This document shows positions 27,713-35,839 of a stretch of 64,000 bases of DNA, piece by piece (positions within the stretch are counted from its first letter, which is position 1; each line of letters opens with the position of its first letter). The stretch is taken from the NCBI GenBank assembly GCA_027484145.1, contig JAIXUH010000012.1, positions 124,001 through 188,000 of the forward strand, read 5' to 3'. The position numbers and the translations under genes were made by a program. Below the pieces are notes generated by a model. It was not told the origin of the DNA. It saw nothing but the letters and a program-made list of their open reading frames with translations, and searched no databases. Source of the stretch: Rhodobacter sp. (GTDB lineage Bacteria > Pseudomonadota > Alphaproteobacteria > Rhodobacterales > Rhodobacteraceae).

Positions 27713-28255
27713 ATGGAACGCAGCCTGACCCATATCGCCCTCTTTGCCGCGCTGATTGCTGTCTTGGGTTTTGTGCCGCAGATGACCTTGCCGGGGGGCG
27801 TGCCGATCACTGCGCAATCCATGGGGATCATGCTGTGCGGCACCGTTCTGGGCGCGCGGCGCGGGGCTTTGGCGGTGCTGCTGTTTCTGGCGCTGGTGGC
27901 GCTTGGGCTGCCACTGTTGTCCGGCGGGCGCGGGGGGCTGGGGGTGTTTGCCAGCCCGTCGGTGGGGTTCCTGATCGGGTTTCCGATTGCGGCCTTTGTG
28001 GCGGGTTTGATCGTGGAACGCTGGCGCGCGCCGATCCTGCCTGCAGCCACGGCTGGGGCCGTCATGGGCGGTATGGTCGTGCTTTATGCCTTTGGCGCAA
28101 CGGGTTGGGCGCTGATGCTGGGCAAATCGCTTGCCGAGGTGCAGGTGTTTTTGCTGGCCTTTGTGCCGGGTGACCTGATCAAGGCCGTGCTGGCCGGACT
28201 GGTGACGCAGGCGATTGCCACGGCCCGCCCCGGCGCGCTGTTGTCACGTGCCTGA
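27713..28255 (+). CDS. bioY: Biotin ECF transporter S component
   Basis: Biotin-binding membrane subunit. 180 residues and six helices. BioY landmarks are VPITAQSMGIMLCGTVLGARRGALAVLLFLALVALGLP and FLLAFVPGDLIKAVLA near the end, which carry the biotin-contacting aspartate region. Start 27713 is the family N-terminus (MERSLTHIALFAAL). Its last 12 bases overlap, tail to tail, the end of a thiolase-like gene on the other strand. Confidence 0.94.
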   Translation: MERSLTHIALFAALIAVLGFVPQMTLPGGVPITAQSMGIMLCGTVLGARRGALAVLLFLALVALGLPLLSGGRGGLGVFASPSVGFLIGFPIAAFVAGLIVERWRAPILPAATAGAVMGGMVVLYAFGATGWALMLGKSLAEVQVFLLAFVPGDLIKAVLAGLVTQAIATARPGALLSRA

Positions 28256-29326
28256 GCGCTGCACGAGAAGCGCCGTCCCCACCCCCCCGGCAGAGGCGAT
28301 GGCCGCCAGACCATAGCCATAGCGCAGCCCGTGGAACAGCCGCACCGCAAGGATGGCACCCGAGGCCCCGATGGGATGGCCGCGCGCCAAGGCCCCGCCT
28401 GACGGGTTGACGATGGCGGGCGACAGGTTGGTCCCGGCCACACAGGCCATGGCCTGAACGGCATAGGCCTCCATGATCTCGGCCATCTGCAGCTCGCCGG
28501 GGGTGATATGCCCCATGGCAAGCGCTGCATGGATGGCCGGAACGGGGGCAAGCCCCGGCTGCATTGGATCACCGCCCAAGGTGGTGCCTGCCACGATGTG
28601 CAAGCCACTGGCCCGTGCCATCCGGTCCGAGGCGACGATGCAAAAGGCCGCCGCATCCGCCGCCACCGCCGCCGTTGCCGCCGTGATGCTGCCCGACACC
28701 ACGGGTGCCCGCGCGGCAAGGGCGACTGTCAGATGCCGCGCAAAGGGATCGCGCCCCTGCCCTGCCACAGGTACGATCTCGGGCCAGTGGGGCACGGCCA
28801 TGGCCTTGGCGTGGCTGACGATGGCCCATGCCTCTTGCGCGCCCCGCGCGATCCCTTGCGTGGTGGCCAGATCGGCGGCGGCGTCGGCCATCGCGGGGTC
28901 GCGGTCGGGCCACGGCGTAAAGGGGGCCTGTTCATAGGGCACCGGGGGGCCGCCCGCCGGATCTGTCATGGCGCGCAGGGGGCGGCGGGAATAGCTTTCC
29001 ACGCCGCCTGCCAGCACCACATCCGCAGCACCAGAATCGACCAGCGCCCGCGCCACCAGGATGGCATCCAGCCCGCCCGCGCATTGGCGGTCGATGCTCA
29101 GCCCCGCCACACGGAGGGGCAGGCCCGCGGCTAGCGCGATGCGCCGGGCCGGGTTGCCGCCCGGACCGATGGCATTGGCACAGATCACCTCATCCACCGC
29201 CGCAAGCCCGGCCTCGGCAAGACAGGCCAGCACCACGGGCACCGCAAGTTCCTCCAGCGACAGCCGGGCAAAGGCCCCGCCGCGCGGCACCACGGCGGTA
29301 CGGCGGGCCGACAGGATCACGGCCAT
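28244..29326 (-). CDS. Thiolase-superfamily protein with altered active site
   Basis: 360 residues with the thiolase fold. The nucleophilic Cys82 (LSIDRQCAGGLDAI) and the His in GGALARGHPIGASGA (about 317) are kept. However, the usual NEAFA asparagine reads MEAYA (Met285), and the C-terminal catalytic cysteine of the CxGGG motif reads ASAGGVG (Ala344). A normal acetyl-CoA acetyltransferase reaction is therefore doubtful. It overlaps the acyl-CoA ligase-like gene by ten bases and lies in one operon with it and aroQ. The same pair of gene types accompanies bioY in Bacillus (yhfU-yhfT-yhfS), so a biotin-related or fatty-acyl role is plausible. Confidence 0.8.
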   Translation of the reverse strand: MAVILSARRTAVVPRGGAFARLSLEELAVPVVLACLAEAGLAAVDEVICANAIGPGGNPARRIALAAGLPLRVAGLSIDRQCAGGLDAILVARALVDSGAADVVLAGGVESYSRRPLRAMTDPAGGPPVPYEQAPFTPWPDRDPAMADAAADLATTQGIARGAQEAWAIVSHAKAMAVPHWPEIVPVAGQGRDPFARHLTVALAARAPVVSGSITAATAAVAADAAAFCIVASDRMARASGLHIVAGTTLGGDPMQPGLAPVPAIHAALAMGHITPGELQMAEIMEAYAVQAMACVAGTNLSPAIVNPSGGALARGHPIGASGAILAVRLFHGLRYGYGLAAIASAGGVGTALLVQRSGT

Positions 29327-30567
29327 GGCGGCATCTCGTCCAAGATGGCGGCAAGATCGGTCTTGCCCGAGGGCAGCACCGGCCAATCCAGCCGCCAGAT
29401 CAGCGCCCGCGGGGCGATCAGGGGGCCAAGGCTGGTGCGCGCCGCCGCCATGATGGCATCCGTCTGCGCCGCATCGCCTTGCATCACCGCCACCAGAACA
29501 ACGCCGCGCGCGGCATCGGCGCGGGGTACGACTGCCACCTGCCGCACGCCGGGCAGGGTTGCAAGGAAAGCTTCGATCTGTTCGGGAAACACGTTGCGGT
29601 CGGCAATCGTGACCATGCGCCCGGCCCGGCCCTTCAGATAAAGGCCGCCAGCGGTCAACACGCCGATTTCACCCACGCACAGCCAGCCGTCCGCCCAACG
29701 GGCACTGCCCCGGTCATCGCCGGCATAATCTTGGAACAGATAGGGGCTGCGCATCCAGACCTCGCCCTCGGCCCCCAGTCCCAGCGGTTGCCCGGAGGAA
29801 TCGCGGATGGACAGATCCACCCCCGGATAGGGCTGGCCCACGCTGTCAGGGGGGTCCGCCGCGCCGGTCAGGGTGATAAAGCTGGTTTCGGCGGCCCCAT
29901 AGAACTCACGCACATCGGCCTGCGCGGCCATGGCTGCCATGCCGTCGCGCAAGGCGGCATCTAGTTTTGCGCCACCGACAAGAACCAGCCGCAGCGCAGG
30001 GCAGGATGGGCCAGCCGCCTGCACCAGCAGGCGCAGTTGCGCAGGCGTGGCATAGATGACCTGAATGGCCCGCGCCGCAAGGGCCGCACGTTGGCGATCA
30101 GGGCGCAATCCATCCAACATATGCACCTCGGCGCCCAGACACATCCCTTCCAGCGCGCCATAAAGGGCAAGGGAATGCGACAGGCGGCCAAGGACAGCCA
30201 CGCGGCACCCCGGCCCAAGGCCGAACACCCCCGCATTGACGGTGAAACTGGCACACCACGACGCCTGACTGCGCAGGATACGGCGCGGCGCGGCAAGGCT
30301 GCCGCCGGTCAGGGTCTCGAACTGTCCCGGCATCACATCGCAGGGGCCGTGGCCGCCGATCCGAAACCCCCGGCCCCGCCCCGCAAGGCAGGCGGCAAGG
30401 GCCGCCGTGGCCGGACGGTCCTCCAGCGTGGCGGCAAAGGGCTGGTCAGGCCCCTGCTCGCGGCCATCCGCCGCAAAAAGCCGCGCGGCGGGGTGCCAAC
30501 GGAACACCTGCTGGTCGGTTGGCCCAACAGGGCCTACCAACCGCAAGGCCCGCCCGTCAGCGGGCAC
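29317..30567 (-). CDS. AMP-binding acyl-CoA ligase-like protein
   Basis: 416 residues of the ANL adenylating family, shorter than the usual 480-550 because the N-terminal part is reduced. Visible are a degenerate phosphate loop (LTGGSLAAPRR instead of TSGSTGxPK), the YGxxE motif as FYGAAETSF, a GW..GE motif where GD is usual (GWLCVGEIG), and the C-terminal catalytic-type lysine in LPSGKTDLAAIL. GTG start, 15 bases after the aroQ stop. Sequence such as RLSHSLALYGALEGM resembles Bacillus YhfT as I remember it. Substrate unknown. Confidence 0.78.
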   Translation of the reverse strand: MPADGRALRLVGPVGPTDQQVFRWHPAARLFAADGREQGPDQPFAATLEDRPATAALAACLAGRGRGFRIGGHGPCDVMPGQFETLTGGSLAAPRRILRSQASWCASFTVNAGVFGLGPGCRVAVLGRLSHSLALYGALEGMCLGAEVHMLDGLRPDRQRAALAARAIQVIYATPAQLRLLVQAAGPSCPALRLVLVGGAKLDAALRDGMAAMAAQADVREFYGAAETSFITLTGAADPPDSVGQPYPGVDLSIRDSSGQPLGLGAEGEVWMRSPYLFQDYAGDDRGSARWADGWLCVGEIGVLTAGGLYLKGRAGRMVTIADRNVFPEQIEAFLATLPGVRQVAVVPRADAARGVVLVAVMQGDAAQTDAIMAAARTSLGPLIAPRALIWRLDWPVLPSGKTDLAAILDEMPPWP

Positions 30568-30582
30568 AGGGACCCCGGCGCA

Positions 30583-31023
30583 TCATGCCGCAACCAGTGT
30601 CGCCATGCGGCGCAATGCAAGCGCATAGCCTTGGGTGCCAAAGCCCGCAATCACACCATCGGCCCGCAAAGAGACGTAGGAGTGATGGCGAAACGCCTCG
30701 CGCTTGTGCACGTTCGAGATATGCACCTCAAGCACCGGGCCATCAAAGGCGTTCAGCGCATCAAGAATCGCCACAGAGGTATGGGTAAAGGCACCGGGGT
30801 TGATGATGATGCCCGACGCCGCATCGCGCGCCTCGTGAATCCAGTCGATCAACTGGCCCTCCCAGTTCGATTGCTCGAACCGCACGGCATGGCCCAGTTC
30901 ATCGCCCAAAGCAGCGCAGGTGGCGGCGACATCAGCAAGGGTTTCGGACCCGTAGATTTCGGGCTGGCGCTTGCCCAGCAGGTTCAGGTTAGGGCCGTTC
31001 AGAATGAAGATGGGTTTCGGCAT
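30583..31023 (-). CDS. aroQ: 3-dehydroquinate dehydratase, type II
   Basis: Third step of the shikimate pathway. 146 residues with family motifs [20 protein letters not shown] (catalytic Tyr at its end), [33 protein letters not shown], and the catalytic-His segment [18 protein letters not shown]. Start 31023 is fixed by the conserved N-terminus; the frame extends further upstream without similarity. First gene of a minus-strand operon with the ligase-like and thiolase-like genes. Confidence 0.96.
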   Translation of the reverse strand: MPKPIFILNGPNLNLLGKRQPEIYGSETLADVAATCAALGDELGHAVRFEQSNWEGQLIDWIHEARDAASGIIINPGAFTHTSVAILDALNAFDGPVLEVHISNVHKREAFRHHSYVSLRADGVIAGFGTQGYALALRRMATLVAA

Positions 31024-31128
31024 GGGCTGTCCCTTTGCAGTCCGGGCGACGATACTGTGACAGCGCGCGGGTGGGAACCGGATTTGTTGGACCAAAGCCT
31101 CAGGGCCGCGATGTGACCCGCAACACAC

Positions 31129-31161
31129 AAAAAGAGGCCCCGACATTGCTGCGCGGGGCCT
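31129..31161 (-). terminator. Rho-independent terminator of metF
   Basis: On the minus strand AGGCCCCG...CGGGGCCT hairpin arms are followed by CTTTTTG, directly downstream of the metF stop. Confidence 0.85.
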
Positions 31162-31186
31162 TCAGGGAGACGGGTTTGGCCTGATG

Positions 31187-32053
31187 TCAGGCGACCTTTT
31201 CCAGCACAAGCTCGGGCTGGATGCCCAAGGCACGCACCACTTCGCGGGTCAGGTGCGGGCGGTTCAGGGTATAGAAGTGCAGGTCCTGCACGCCGCCTTC
31301 CAGCAGCTTGTCGCAAAGCTGGGTGCAATGGGCGAGGGCGTAAAGCTCTTCACGGCCGTCGCGGGCAGCGGTGGTAAAGGCTTCGTCCAGCTTGGCAGGC
31401 ACAGCCGAGCCGCAGCGCAGGGCGAATTTCTTAGCCCCTTGCCAGCTGGTGATCGGCAGGATGCCCGGAATGATTGGCGCGGTGATGCCTTCCTTGACGC
31501 ACAGGTCGCGGAAACGGAAGAAGGTGTCCGCCTCAAAGAAAAACTGGGTGATGGCGCTGGTGGCACCGGCATCGATCTTGCGCTTGAGAAAGCGCACGTC
31601 GGCCAGCGTATCGGCGGCATCGGGGTGCGGTTCGGGATAGGCGCCGACGCGCAGGGTGAATTTTCCGGTGGCGGCCAGTGCCTCGATCAGCTCCACCGAG
31701 GAGGCAAAGCCTTCGGGATGGGGCGTGAAGCGATCAGCCCCTTTGGGCGCATCGCCGCGCAGGGCGACAATCTCGGTCACGCCAGCTTCGGCATAGGCGG
31801 CGGCGATTTCCATGGTTTCGGCGCGGGTGGCATCGACGCAGGTCAGGTGCGCGGCAACGTTCAGCCCATAATTGCGGTGGATGGTCGACACGGCCTCATG
31901 CGTCAGCTTGCGGGTGGTGCCGCCGGCGCCGTAGGTGACCGACACGAATGCAGGCTGCATGGGGGCAAGCGCCTGCACGGTTTCCCACAGCCGGAACGAC
32001 GCATCCAGCGTCTGCGGCGGAAAGAACTCAAAGCTGATGCGGGGCGAAGCCAT
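31187..32053 (-). CDS. metF: 5,10-methylenetetrahydrofolate reductase
   Basis: Flavoprotein that makes 5-methyl-THF for methionine synthesis. 288 residues. N-terminal PRISFEFFPPQT, VSVTYGAGGTTR, the central folate/FAD region VALRGDAPKG, and TQFFFEADTFFRFRD are all typical. ATG 32053 is preceded by AAAGGA at good spacing; an in-frame ATG at 32062 is possible. Divergent from metR, with a MetR-type box between them. Confidence 0.95.
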   Translation of the reverse strand: MASPRISFEFFPPQTLDASFRLWETVQALAPMQPAFVSVTYGAGGTTRKLTHEAVSTIHRNYGLNVAAHLTCVDATRAETMEIAAAYAEAGVTEIVALRGDAPKGADRFTPHPEGFASSVELIEALAATGKFTLRVGAYPEPHPDAADTLADVRFLKRKIDAGATSAITQFFFEADTFFRFRDLCVKEGITAPIIPGILPITSWQGAKKFALRCGSAVPAKLDEAFTTAARDGREELYALAHCTQLCDKLLEGGVQDLHFYTLNRPHLTREVVRALGIQPELVLEKVA

Positions 32054-32100
32054 GGGGATCATCCTTTTCTGATGTTCCCCTTGTCGCAGAGTTTTCTTTG

Positions 32101-32113
32101 TGAGACCAATTCA
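32101..32113. promoter_or_regulatory. Candidate MetR-binding box
   Basis: TGAG-ACCAA-TTCA, one mismatch from the MetR consensus TGAA-N5-TTCA, in the 91-base gap between divergent metF and metR. It is centred to act on both promoters. Confidence 0.7.
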
Positions 32114-32144
32114 TAATCTTCAAGATAAATATGTGGTCAACCTC

Positions 32145-33053
32145 ATGTACATCGAACTGCGCCATCTGCGGACCATCCGCGCCATTCATCAGGCAGGCGG
32201 CCTTGCCCGCGCGGCCGAGATTCTGAACATGACCCAATCCGCATTGAGCCATCAGGTGGCGGGGCTGGAGGATCAGGCGGGGATGGAGCTGTTCGTGCGC
32301 CGGTCCAAGCCGATGCGCCTGTCGGCGGCGGGGGTGCGGATGCTGCGCGCGGCAGACCGTATCCTGCCCGAGATCGAGTTGATGGAGGAAGAGTTCCGCT
32401 CACTCCGCTCGGGCAAGACCGGGCGGCTGCACATCGCCATTCAGTGCCACGCCTGTTTTGACTGGCTGTTCCCGGTGTTGGAACTGTTCCGCCACGCCTG
32501 GCCCGAGGTGGATGTGGACATTCGCGCGGGCCTTGCCTTTGACAGCTTTCCCGCGCTGCAACGCGAAGAGGTGGATCTGGTCATCACCTCGAACCCCGAA
32601 CCGCTGCCGGGCATCACCTATAACCCGCTGTTCGACTATCACCCCGTCTTTCTGGCCTCGGCGCAGAACCCGCTGTCGGCCAAGGATTTTATCGGGGCCG
32701 AGGATTTTCGCGATCAGGTGCTGATCACCTATCCAGTGGGGCGCGACAAGCTGGATGTGTTCACCGAGCTGCTGACTCCCGCCAAGGTGGAACCCCGCGC
32801 GCAGCGGCCCGTGGAACTGACGGCGGTGATCCTGATGCTGGTGGGCAGCAACCGCGGTGTGGCAGTGCTGCCCGACTGGGTGCTGCGCGACGTGAAATCC
32901 AACGCCGACTATGTGACCCGCCCTTTGGGGCCAGAGGTGGTGACCAAGCGGCTGTTTGCCGCCACGCGCGAAGATGACGTGGCCAAGCCCTATATGGCGC
33001 ATTTCCTGCGACTGGGGCGCAGCGAACCCGTCAAGTTGCAGCGCGATCTGTAG
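32145..33053 (+). CDS. metR: LysR-type regulator MetR
   Basis: Homocysteine-responsive activator of methionine genes. 302 residues. The LysR helix-turn-helix reads AGGLARAAEILNMTQSALSHQVAGLEDQAGMELFVRR. The C-terminal effector domain begins GRLHIAIQCHACFDWLFPVLE, which is characteristic of MetR. ATG 32145 is the family start (MYIELRHLRTI); 15 further residues upstream are in frame but would cover the operator. Its 3' end overlaps the convergent DUF4386 gene by 23 bases. Confidence 0.94.
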   Translation: MYIELRHLRTIRAIHQAGGLARAAEILNMTQSALSHQVAGLEDQAGMELFVRRSKPMRLSAAGVRMLRAADRILPEIELMEEEFRSLRSGKTGRLHIAIQCHACFDWLFPVLELFRHAWPEVDVDIRAGLAFDSFPALQREEVDLVITSNPEPLPGITYNPLFDYHPVFLASAQNPLSAKDFIGAEDFRDQVLITYPVGRDKLDVFTELLTPAKVEPRAQRPVELTAVILMLVGSNRGVAVLPDWVLRDVKSNADYVTRPLGPEVVTKRLFAATREDDVAKPYMAHFLRLGRSEPVKLQRDL

Positions 33054-33798
33054 CAAAGGTTGGGGTGGTCAGCAGCGATGCCCCTTCGCCGATCAGGGTC
33101 AGAGTGAGCAACAGATAGCCCGCGATGGTGCCCAGACTGAACACCGCGCCATTGGCCCCCAGCGCCAGCGCCAACCCTTCGCCGGTGCCAAAGCCGATGG
33201 CGATGGCCGCCAGACCTGCAGTCACGCCAACGAAACGGCGGCGTTCGGACCATGCCAGCGCGGCAAGGCTGATCAGAAAGCCCACGGTCAGCCATTGGCC
33301 CAAGTGTTCGCCAATGGCGACCCCGCCATAAAGGTTCAGAATGTCAAAGGCGGCCTCGGCCCCGGCGCGGGTGGCCTCGGTCGCATCCGGCGCGGCATGC
33401 GCCTGTGCAAGGCCGGGCACCACAAAAACCCAGCGCCACAGGCCGATGGCCTGCACCACCCCGGCCAAAGCCCCCGTCAGCGCCAATGACAAGGCAAGGC
33501 CGGGCCTGCGCCACATCCGCCCGCGCACGGCCGCAAGGGCAAGGGCGACAGGCACCAGCGCCAGCGCCGTCAGCGCGAATGCATGCCAGGTCAGGATCAG
33601 CGTGGCCCCGCCTTCGGCAAAGCGTGTCAGCGCCTCGGCCGCAGGGCGGCGCAGGATATCGGGATAATCATAGATCGCCACAAGGGCGGCATAGGGTCCG
33701 TTGAACCCAACCCCGAGGGCGAGGGTGGCAAGCCCCGTGGCCAGCGCGGCGATTGGTTTTGGCACGGCCGGGTGGCCGGAGGTAATGGTGGCAGACAT
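33031..33798 (-). CDS. DUF4386-like multi-pass membrane protein
   Basis: 255 residues with about six or seven hydrophobic helices. The segment YDYPDILRRPAAEALTRFAEGGATLILTWHAFALTAL resembles the conserved N-terminal region of DUF4386 proteins. The rest is Ala/Leu-rich membrane sequence. Function unknown. The start has AAAGGA upstream. A well-formed sigma70-type promoter on the minus strand (TTGAGA at 33858-33863, 17-base spacer, TATACG at 33835-33840) is overlaid by an alternating inverted-repeat array, so expression is probably tightly controlled. Confidence 0.7.
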   Translation of the reverse strand: MSATITSGHPAVPKPIAALATGLATLALGVGFNGPYAALVAIYDYPDILRRPAAEALTRFAEGGATLILTWHAFALTALALVPVALALAAVRGRMWRRPGLALSLALTGALAGVVQAIGLWRWVFVVPGLAQAHAAPDATEATRAGAEAAFDILNLYGGVAIGEHLGQWLTVGFLISLAALAWSERRRFVGVTAGLAAIAIGFGTGEGLALALGANGAVFSLGTIAGYLLLTLTLIGEGASLLTTPTFATDRAAT

Positions 33799-33825
33799 GG
33801 GGTGTCCTTTGCGATGTCCCTTACT

Positions 33826-33878
33826 GGTGACAATCGTATATCACCCATCGGTGACAATCTCAAGTCACCGGATGGTGA
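33826..33878 (-). promoter_or_regulatory. Promoter overlaid by an alternating GGTGA/TCACC operator array
   Basis: Five half-sites alternate in orientation at fixed spacing: GGTGA 33826, TCACC 33841, GGTGA 33850, TCACC 33865, GGTGA 33874. The pattern is GGTGA-N10-TCACC-N4 repeated. The TCACC-N4-GGTGA unit at 33841-33854 sits inside the -35/-10 spacer of the predicted promoter for the DUF4386-like gene; the second unit covers the -35 side. Probably a repressor site (TetR, GntR or MarR type); the regulator is not in view. Confidence 0.7.
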
Positions 33879-34355
33879 TATTTTGCGTGGCCTTTATCCT
33901 GTGCCCCGCCAATGTCCTGTCTCGCCGACCCACAGCCTGCCCTTTGGGGTGCCCCCCATGGCCGGGGATGCCCATGCAGGAACGACATGGCCTTTGCAGC
34001 AGCGCGCTGATCTGCCGGGCTTTTGTGGCCCTGTGCCGGTGCCCCTATACCGCGCGTTGCTGCCCCTGATGGGCGACCTTACGCGCGACGGCCAAGGTCC
34101 GAACCCATTGTGATGCAGCCTGACCGGGGCCTTGGGGTGGCGGGTTGATTCGCCAGTTGTGCCAGCACGGATCATCGGGGCCGCGCTGCGACGCCACGGG
34201 TCAGGGCTGTGTCGCTGTTGATCACCCTGCCCGATGTGTCCGGCCATCCCCAAACAGGTCAGGTTTTGCCGACCTTTGCATAAATTCCATTGACGTCAGG
34301 GGTTTCGGGCGAAACTCTGCCCCTTGGGGGTGCTGCGGTCTGTGGGAGAGCGAAG
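33879..34355. other. Intergenic stretch without a recognisable gene
   Basis: About 480 bases between the operator array and the L,D-transpeptidase gene. Several short frames exist but none has a convincing start, composition or motif. No transposon ends, tRNA or clear terminator were seen. Confidence 0.55.
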
Positions 34356-34787
34356 ATGCGCGGTTTCGTGTTGCTGCTGCTGTGCACGATGGGTCTGGCC
34401 CTTTTGAGCGTTGGTCAGGCGCAGGCCGAACGGGTTCTGGCAAGGGTCAGCATTTCCAAGCAGATGATGGAAGTCTGGCATGAGGGGCGCAAGCTGTACG
34501 AATGGCCTGTGTCCACAGCGCGCCAAGGCAAGTTGACGCCGACGGGTGAATGGTCGGCGCAGTTCCTGTCCAAGAACCACCGCTCCAGCCGGTACAACAA
34601 CGCACCCATGCCCTATGCCATCTTTTACAACGGCCATTACGCCATCCATGGCACGGACCAGATCAAGAAACTGGGGCGTCCGGCCAGTGCGGGTTGCGTG
34701 CGTCTGCACCCCGACAATGCCCGCATCCTGTTCAACATGGTCCGCGCCGAGGGTAAGGACAATCTGCGCGTGGTCGTGTTCCAGTAA
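34356..34787 (+). CDS. L,D-transpeptidase (YkuD family)
   Basis: 143-residue exported enzyme expected to cross-link peptidoglycan stem peptides or anchor lipoproteins. Signal peptide MRGFVLLLLCTMGLALLSVGQAQA is followed by a minimal YkuD domain. The catalytic motif is HGTDQIKKLGRPASAGCVRL (His, Ser-x-Gly-Cys and Arg). A GGGAGAG ribosome-binding site supports ATG 34356. No extra peptidoglycan-binding domain. Confidence 0.92.
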   Translation: MRGFVLLLLCTMGLALLSVGQAQAERVLARVSISKQMMEVWHEGRKLYEWPVSTARQGKLTPTGEWSAQFLSKNHRSSRYNNAPMPYAIFYNGHYAIHGTDQIKKLGRPASAGCVRLHPDNARILFNMVRAEGKDNLRVVVFQ

Positions 34788-34953
34788 CCGCGCCCGCAGC
34801 CCTGCGCCGCCGCAGCAGACCAAGTGTTTGACACCTCGCAAAGGATGTTTGCGGCCGCCCAGTGGTTTGGCCGCATCGGGCCTTCACATCCCGGTGCCTT
34901 CCGTGTAAGCCACGCGGCTTGAACCCGGCCCCCACGCCAGACGGAGATACCCC

Positions 34954-35745
34954 ATGCAGGGCAGCGCGAACCTGAACCTGATGATCAAGGCGGCACGCCG
35001 CGCCGGCCGCAGCCTTGTCAAGGATTTCCGCGAGGTGGAAAACCTTCAAGTCTCGATGAAAGGTCCCGGCGATTTTGTGACGAAGGCGGACCAGGAAGCC
35101 GAACGCATGATCCGCGAAGACCTGATGACCGGCCGCCCGACCTATGGCTGGCTGGGCGAGGAAACCGGCGGGGCCGATGGGGCCGACCCCACCCGCCGCT
35201 GGATCGTTGACCCGCTGGATGGCACCACGAACTTTCTGCATGGGATGCCGCATTGGTCTGTCTCCATCGCGCTGGAGCACAAGGGCGAGATTGTGTCAGC
35301 CGTGGTCTATGACCCCGCCAAGGACGAGATGTTCTGGGCCGAAAAAGGCTCGGGCGCATGGCTGAACGACAGCCGCCGCATCCGCGTGTCGGGCCGCCGC
35401 CAGATGACTGAGGCCGTGTTTGCGACTGGCGTGCCCTATGCCGCCAAGAAAACCCTGCCCGCCATGATGCAGGATCTGGCCCGCCTGATGCCCACCTGTT
35501 CGGGCATGCGGCAATGGGGGTCGGCGGCGCTTGACCTGTCTTATGTGGCCGCAGGCCGCTTTGACGGGTTCTGGGAGCGTGAGTTGAAGCCATGGGATGT
35601 GGCCGCAGGCGTGCTTTTGGTGCGCGAGGCGGGCGGCATGGTTTCAGGCCTGCGCGACGGTCAGGACCCAGTCGAAGATGGCGCGCTGGTTGCCGCCAAC
35701 GAAGGGCTGTTCGAACCCTTCCGCAAGATCATCCGCAACGCCTGA
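34954..35745 (+). CDS. suhB: Inositol monophosphatase family protein (SuhB-like)
   Basis: 263 residues, Mg-dependent phosphatase fold. Metal-binding motifs are GEETGG (Glu), WIVDPLDGTTNFLHGMP (Asp pair), and the C-terminal WDVAAGVLLVREAGG. It dephosphorylates inositol monophosphate or related sugar phosphates; the E. coli SuhB counterpart also binds the transcription machinery. GGAGATA lies upstream of the start. Followed by a bidirectional terminator. Confidence 0.93.
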   Translation: MQGSANLNLMIKAARRAGRSLVKDFREVENLQVSMKGPGDFVTKADQEAERMIREDLMTGRPTYGWLGEETGGADGADPTRRWIVDPLDGTTNFLHGMPHWSVSIALEHKGEIVSAVVYDPAKDEMFWAEKGSGAWLNDSRRIRVSGRRQMTEAVFATGVPYAAKKTLPAMMQDLARLMPTCSGMRQWGSAALDLSYVAAGRFDGFWERELKPWDVAAGVLLVREAGGMVSGLRDGQDPVEDGALVAANEGLFEPFRKIIRNA

Positions 35746-35794
35746 CGACGATCGCTGCAGGTCGCTAACCGGCGACCACCGCCGCTGCAATACC

Positions 35795-35825
35795 AAAAGG
35801 GCGGTCCTGCGGGGCCGCCTTTTTG
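35795..35825. terminator. Bidirectional terminator between suhB and the rhomboid gene
   Basis: AAAAGGGCGGTCC...GGGCCGCCTTTTT: GC-rich hairpin with A-run on the left and T-run on the right, lying between two convergent genes. Confidence 0.8.
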
Positions 35826-35839
35826 CCCTGCAGCGCGCC

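Noticed and set aside
33879-34355. Short frames in the gap before the L,D-transpeptidase gene
   Set aside because: None has a ribosome-binding site, sensible composition or motif.
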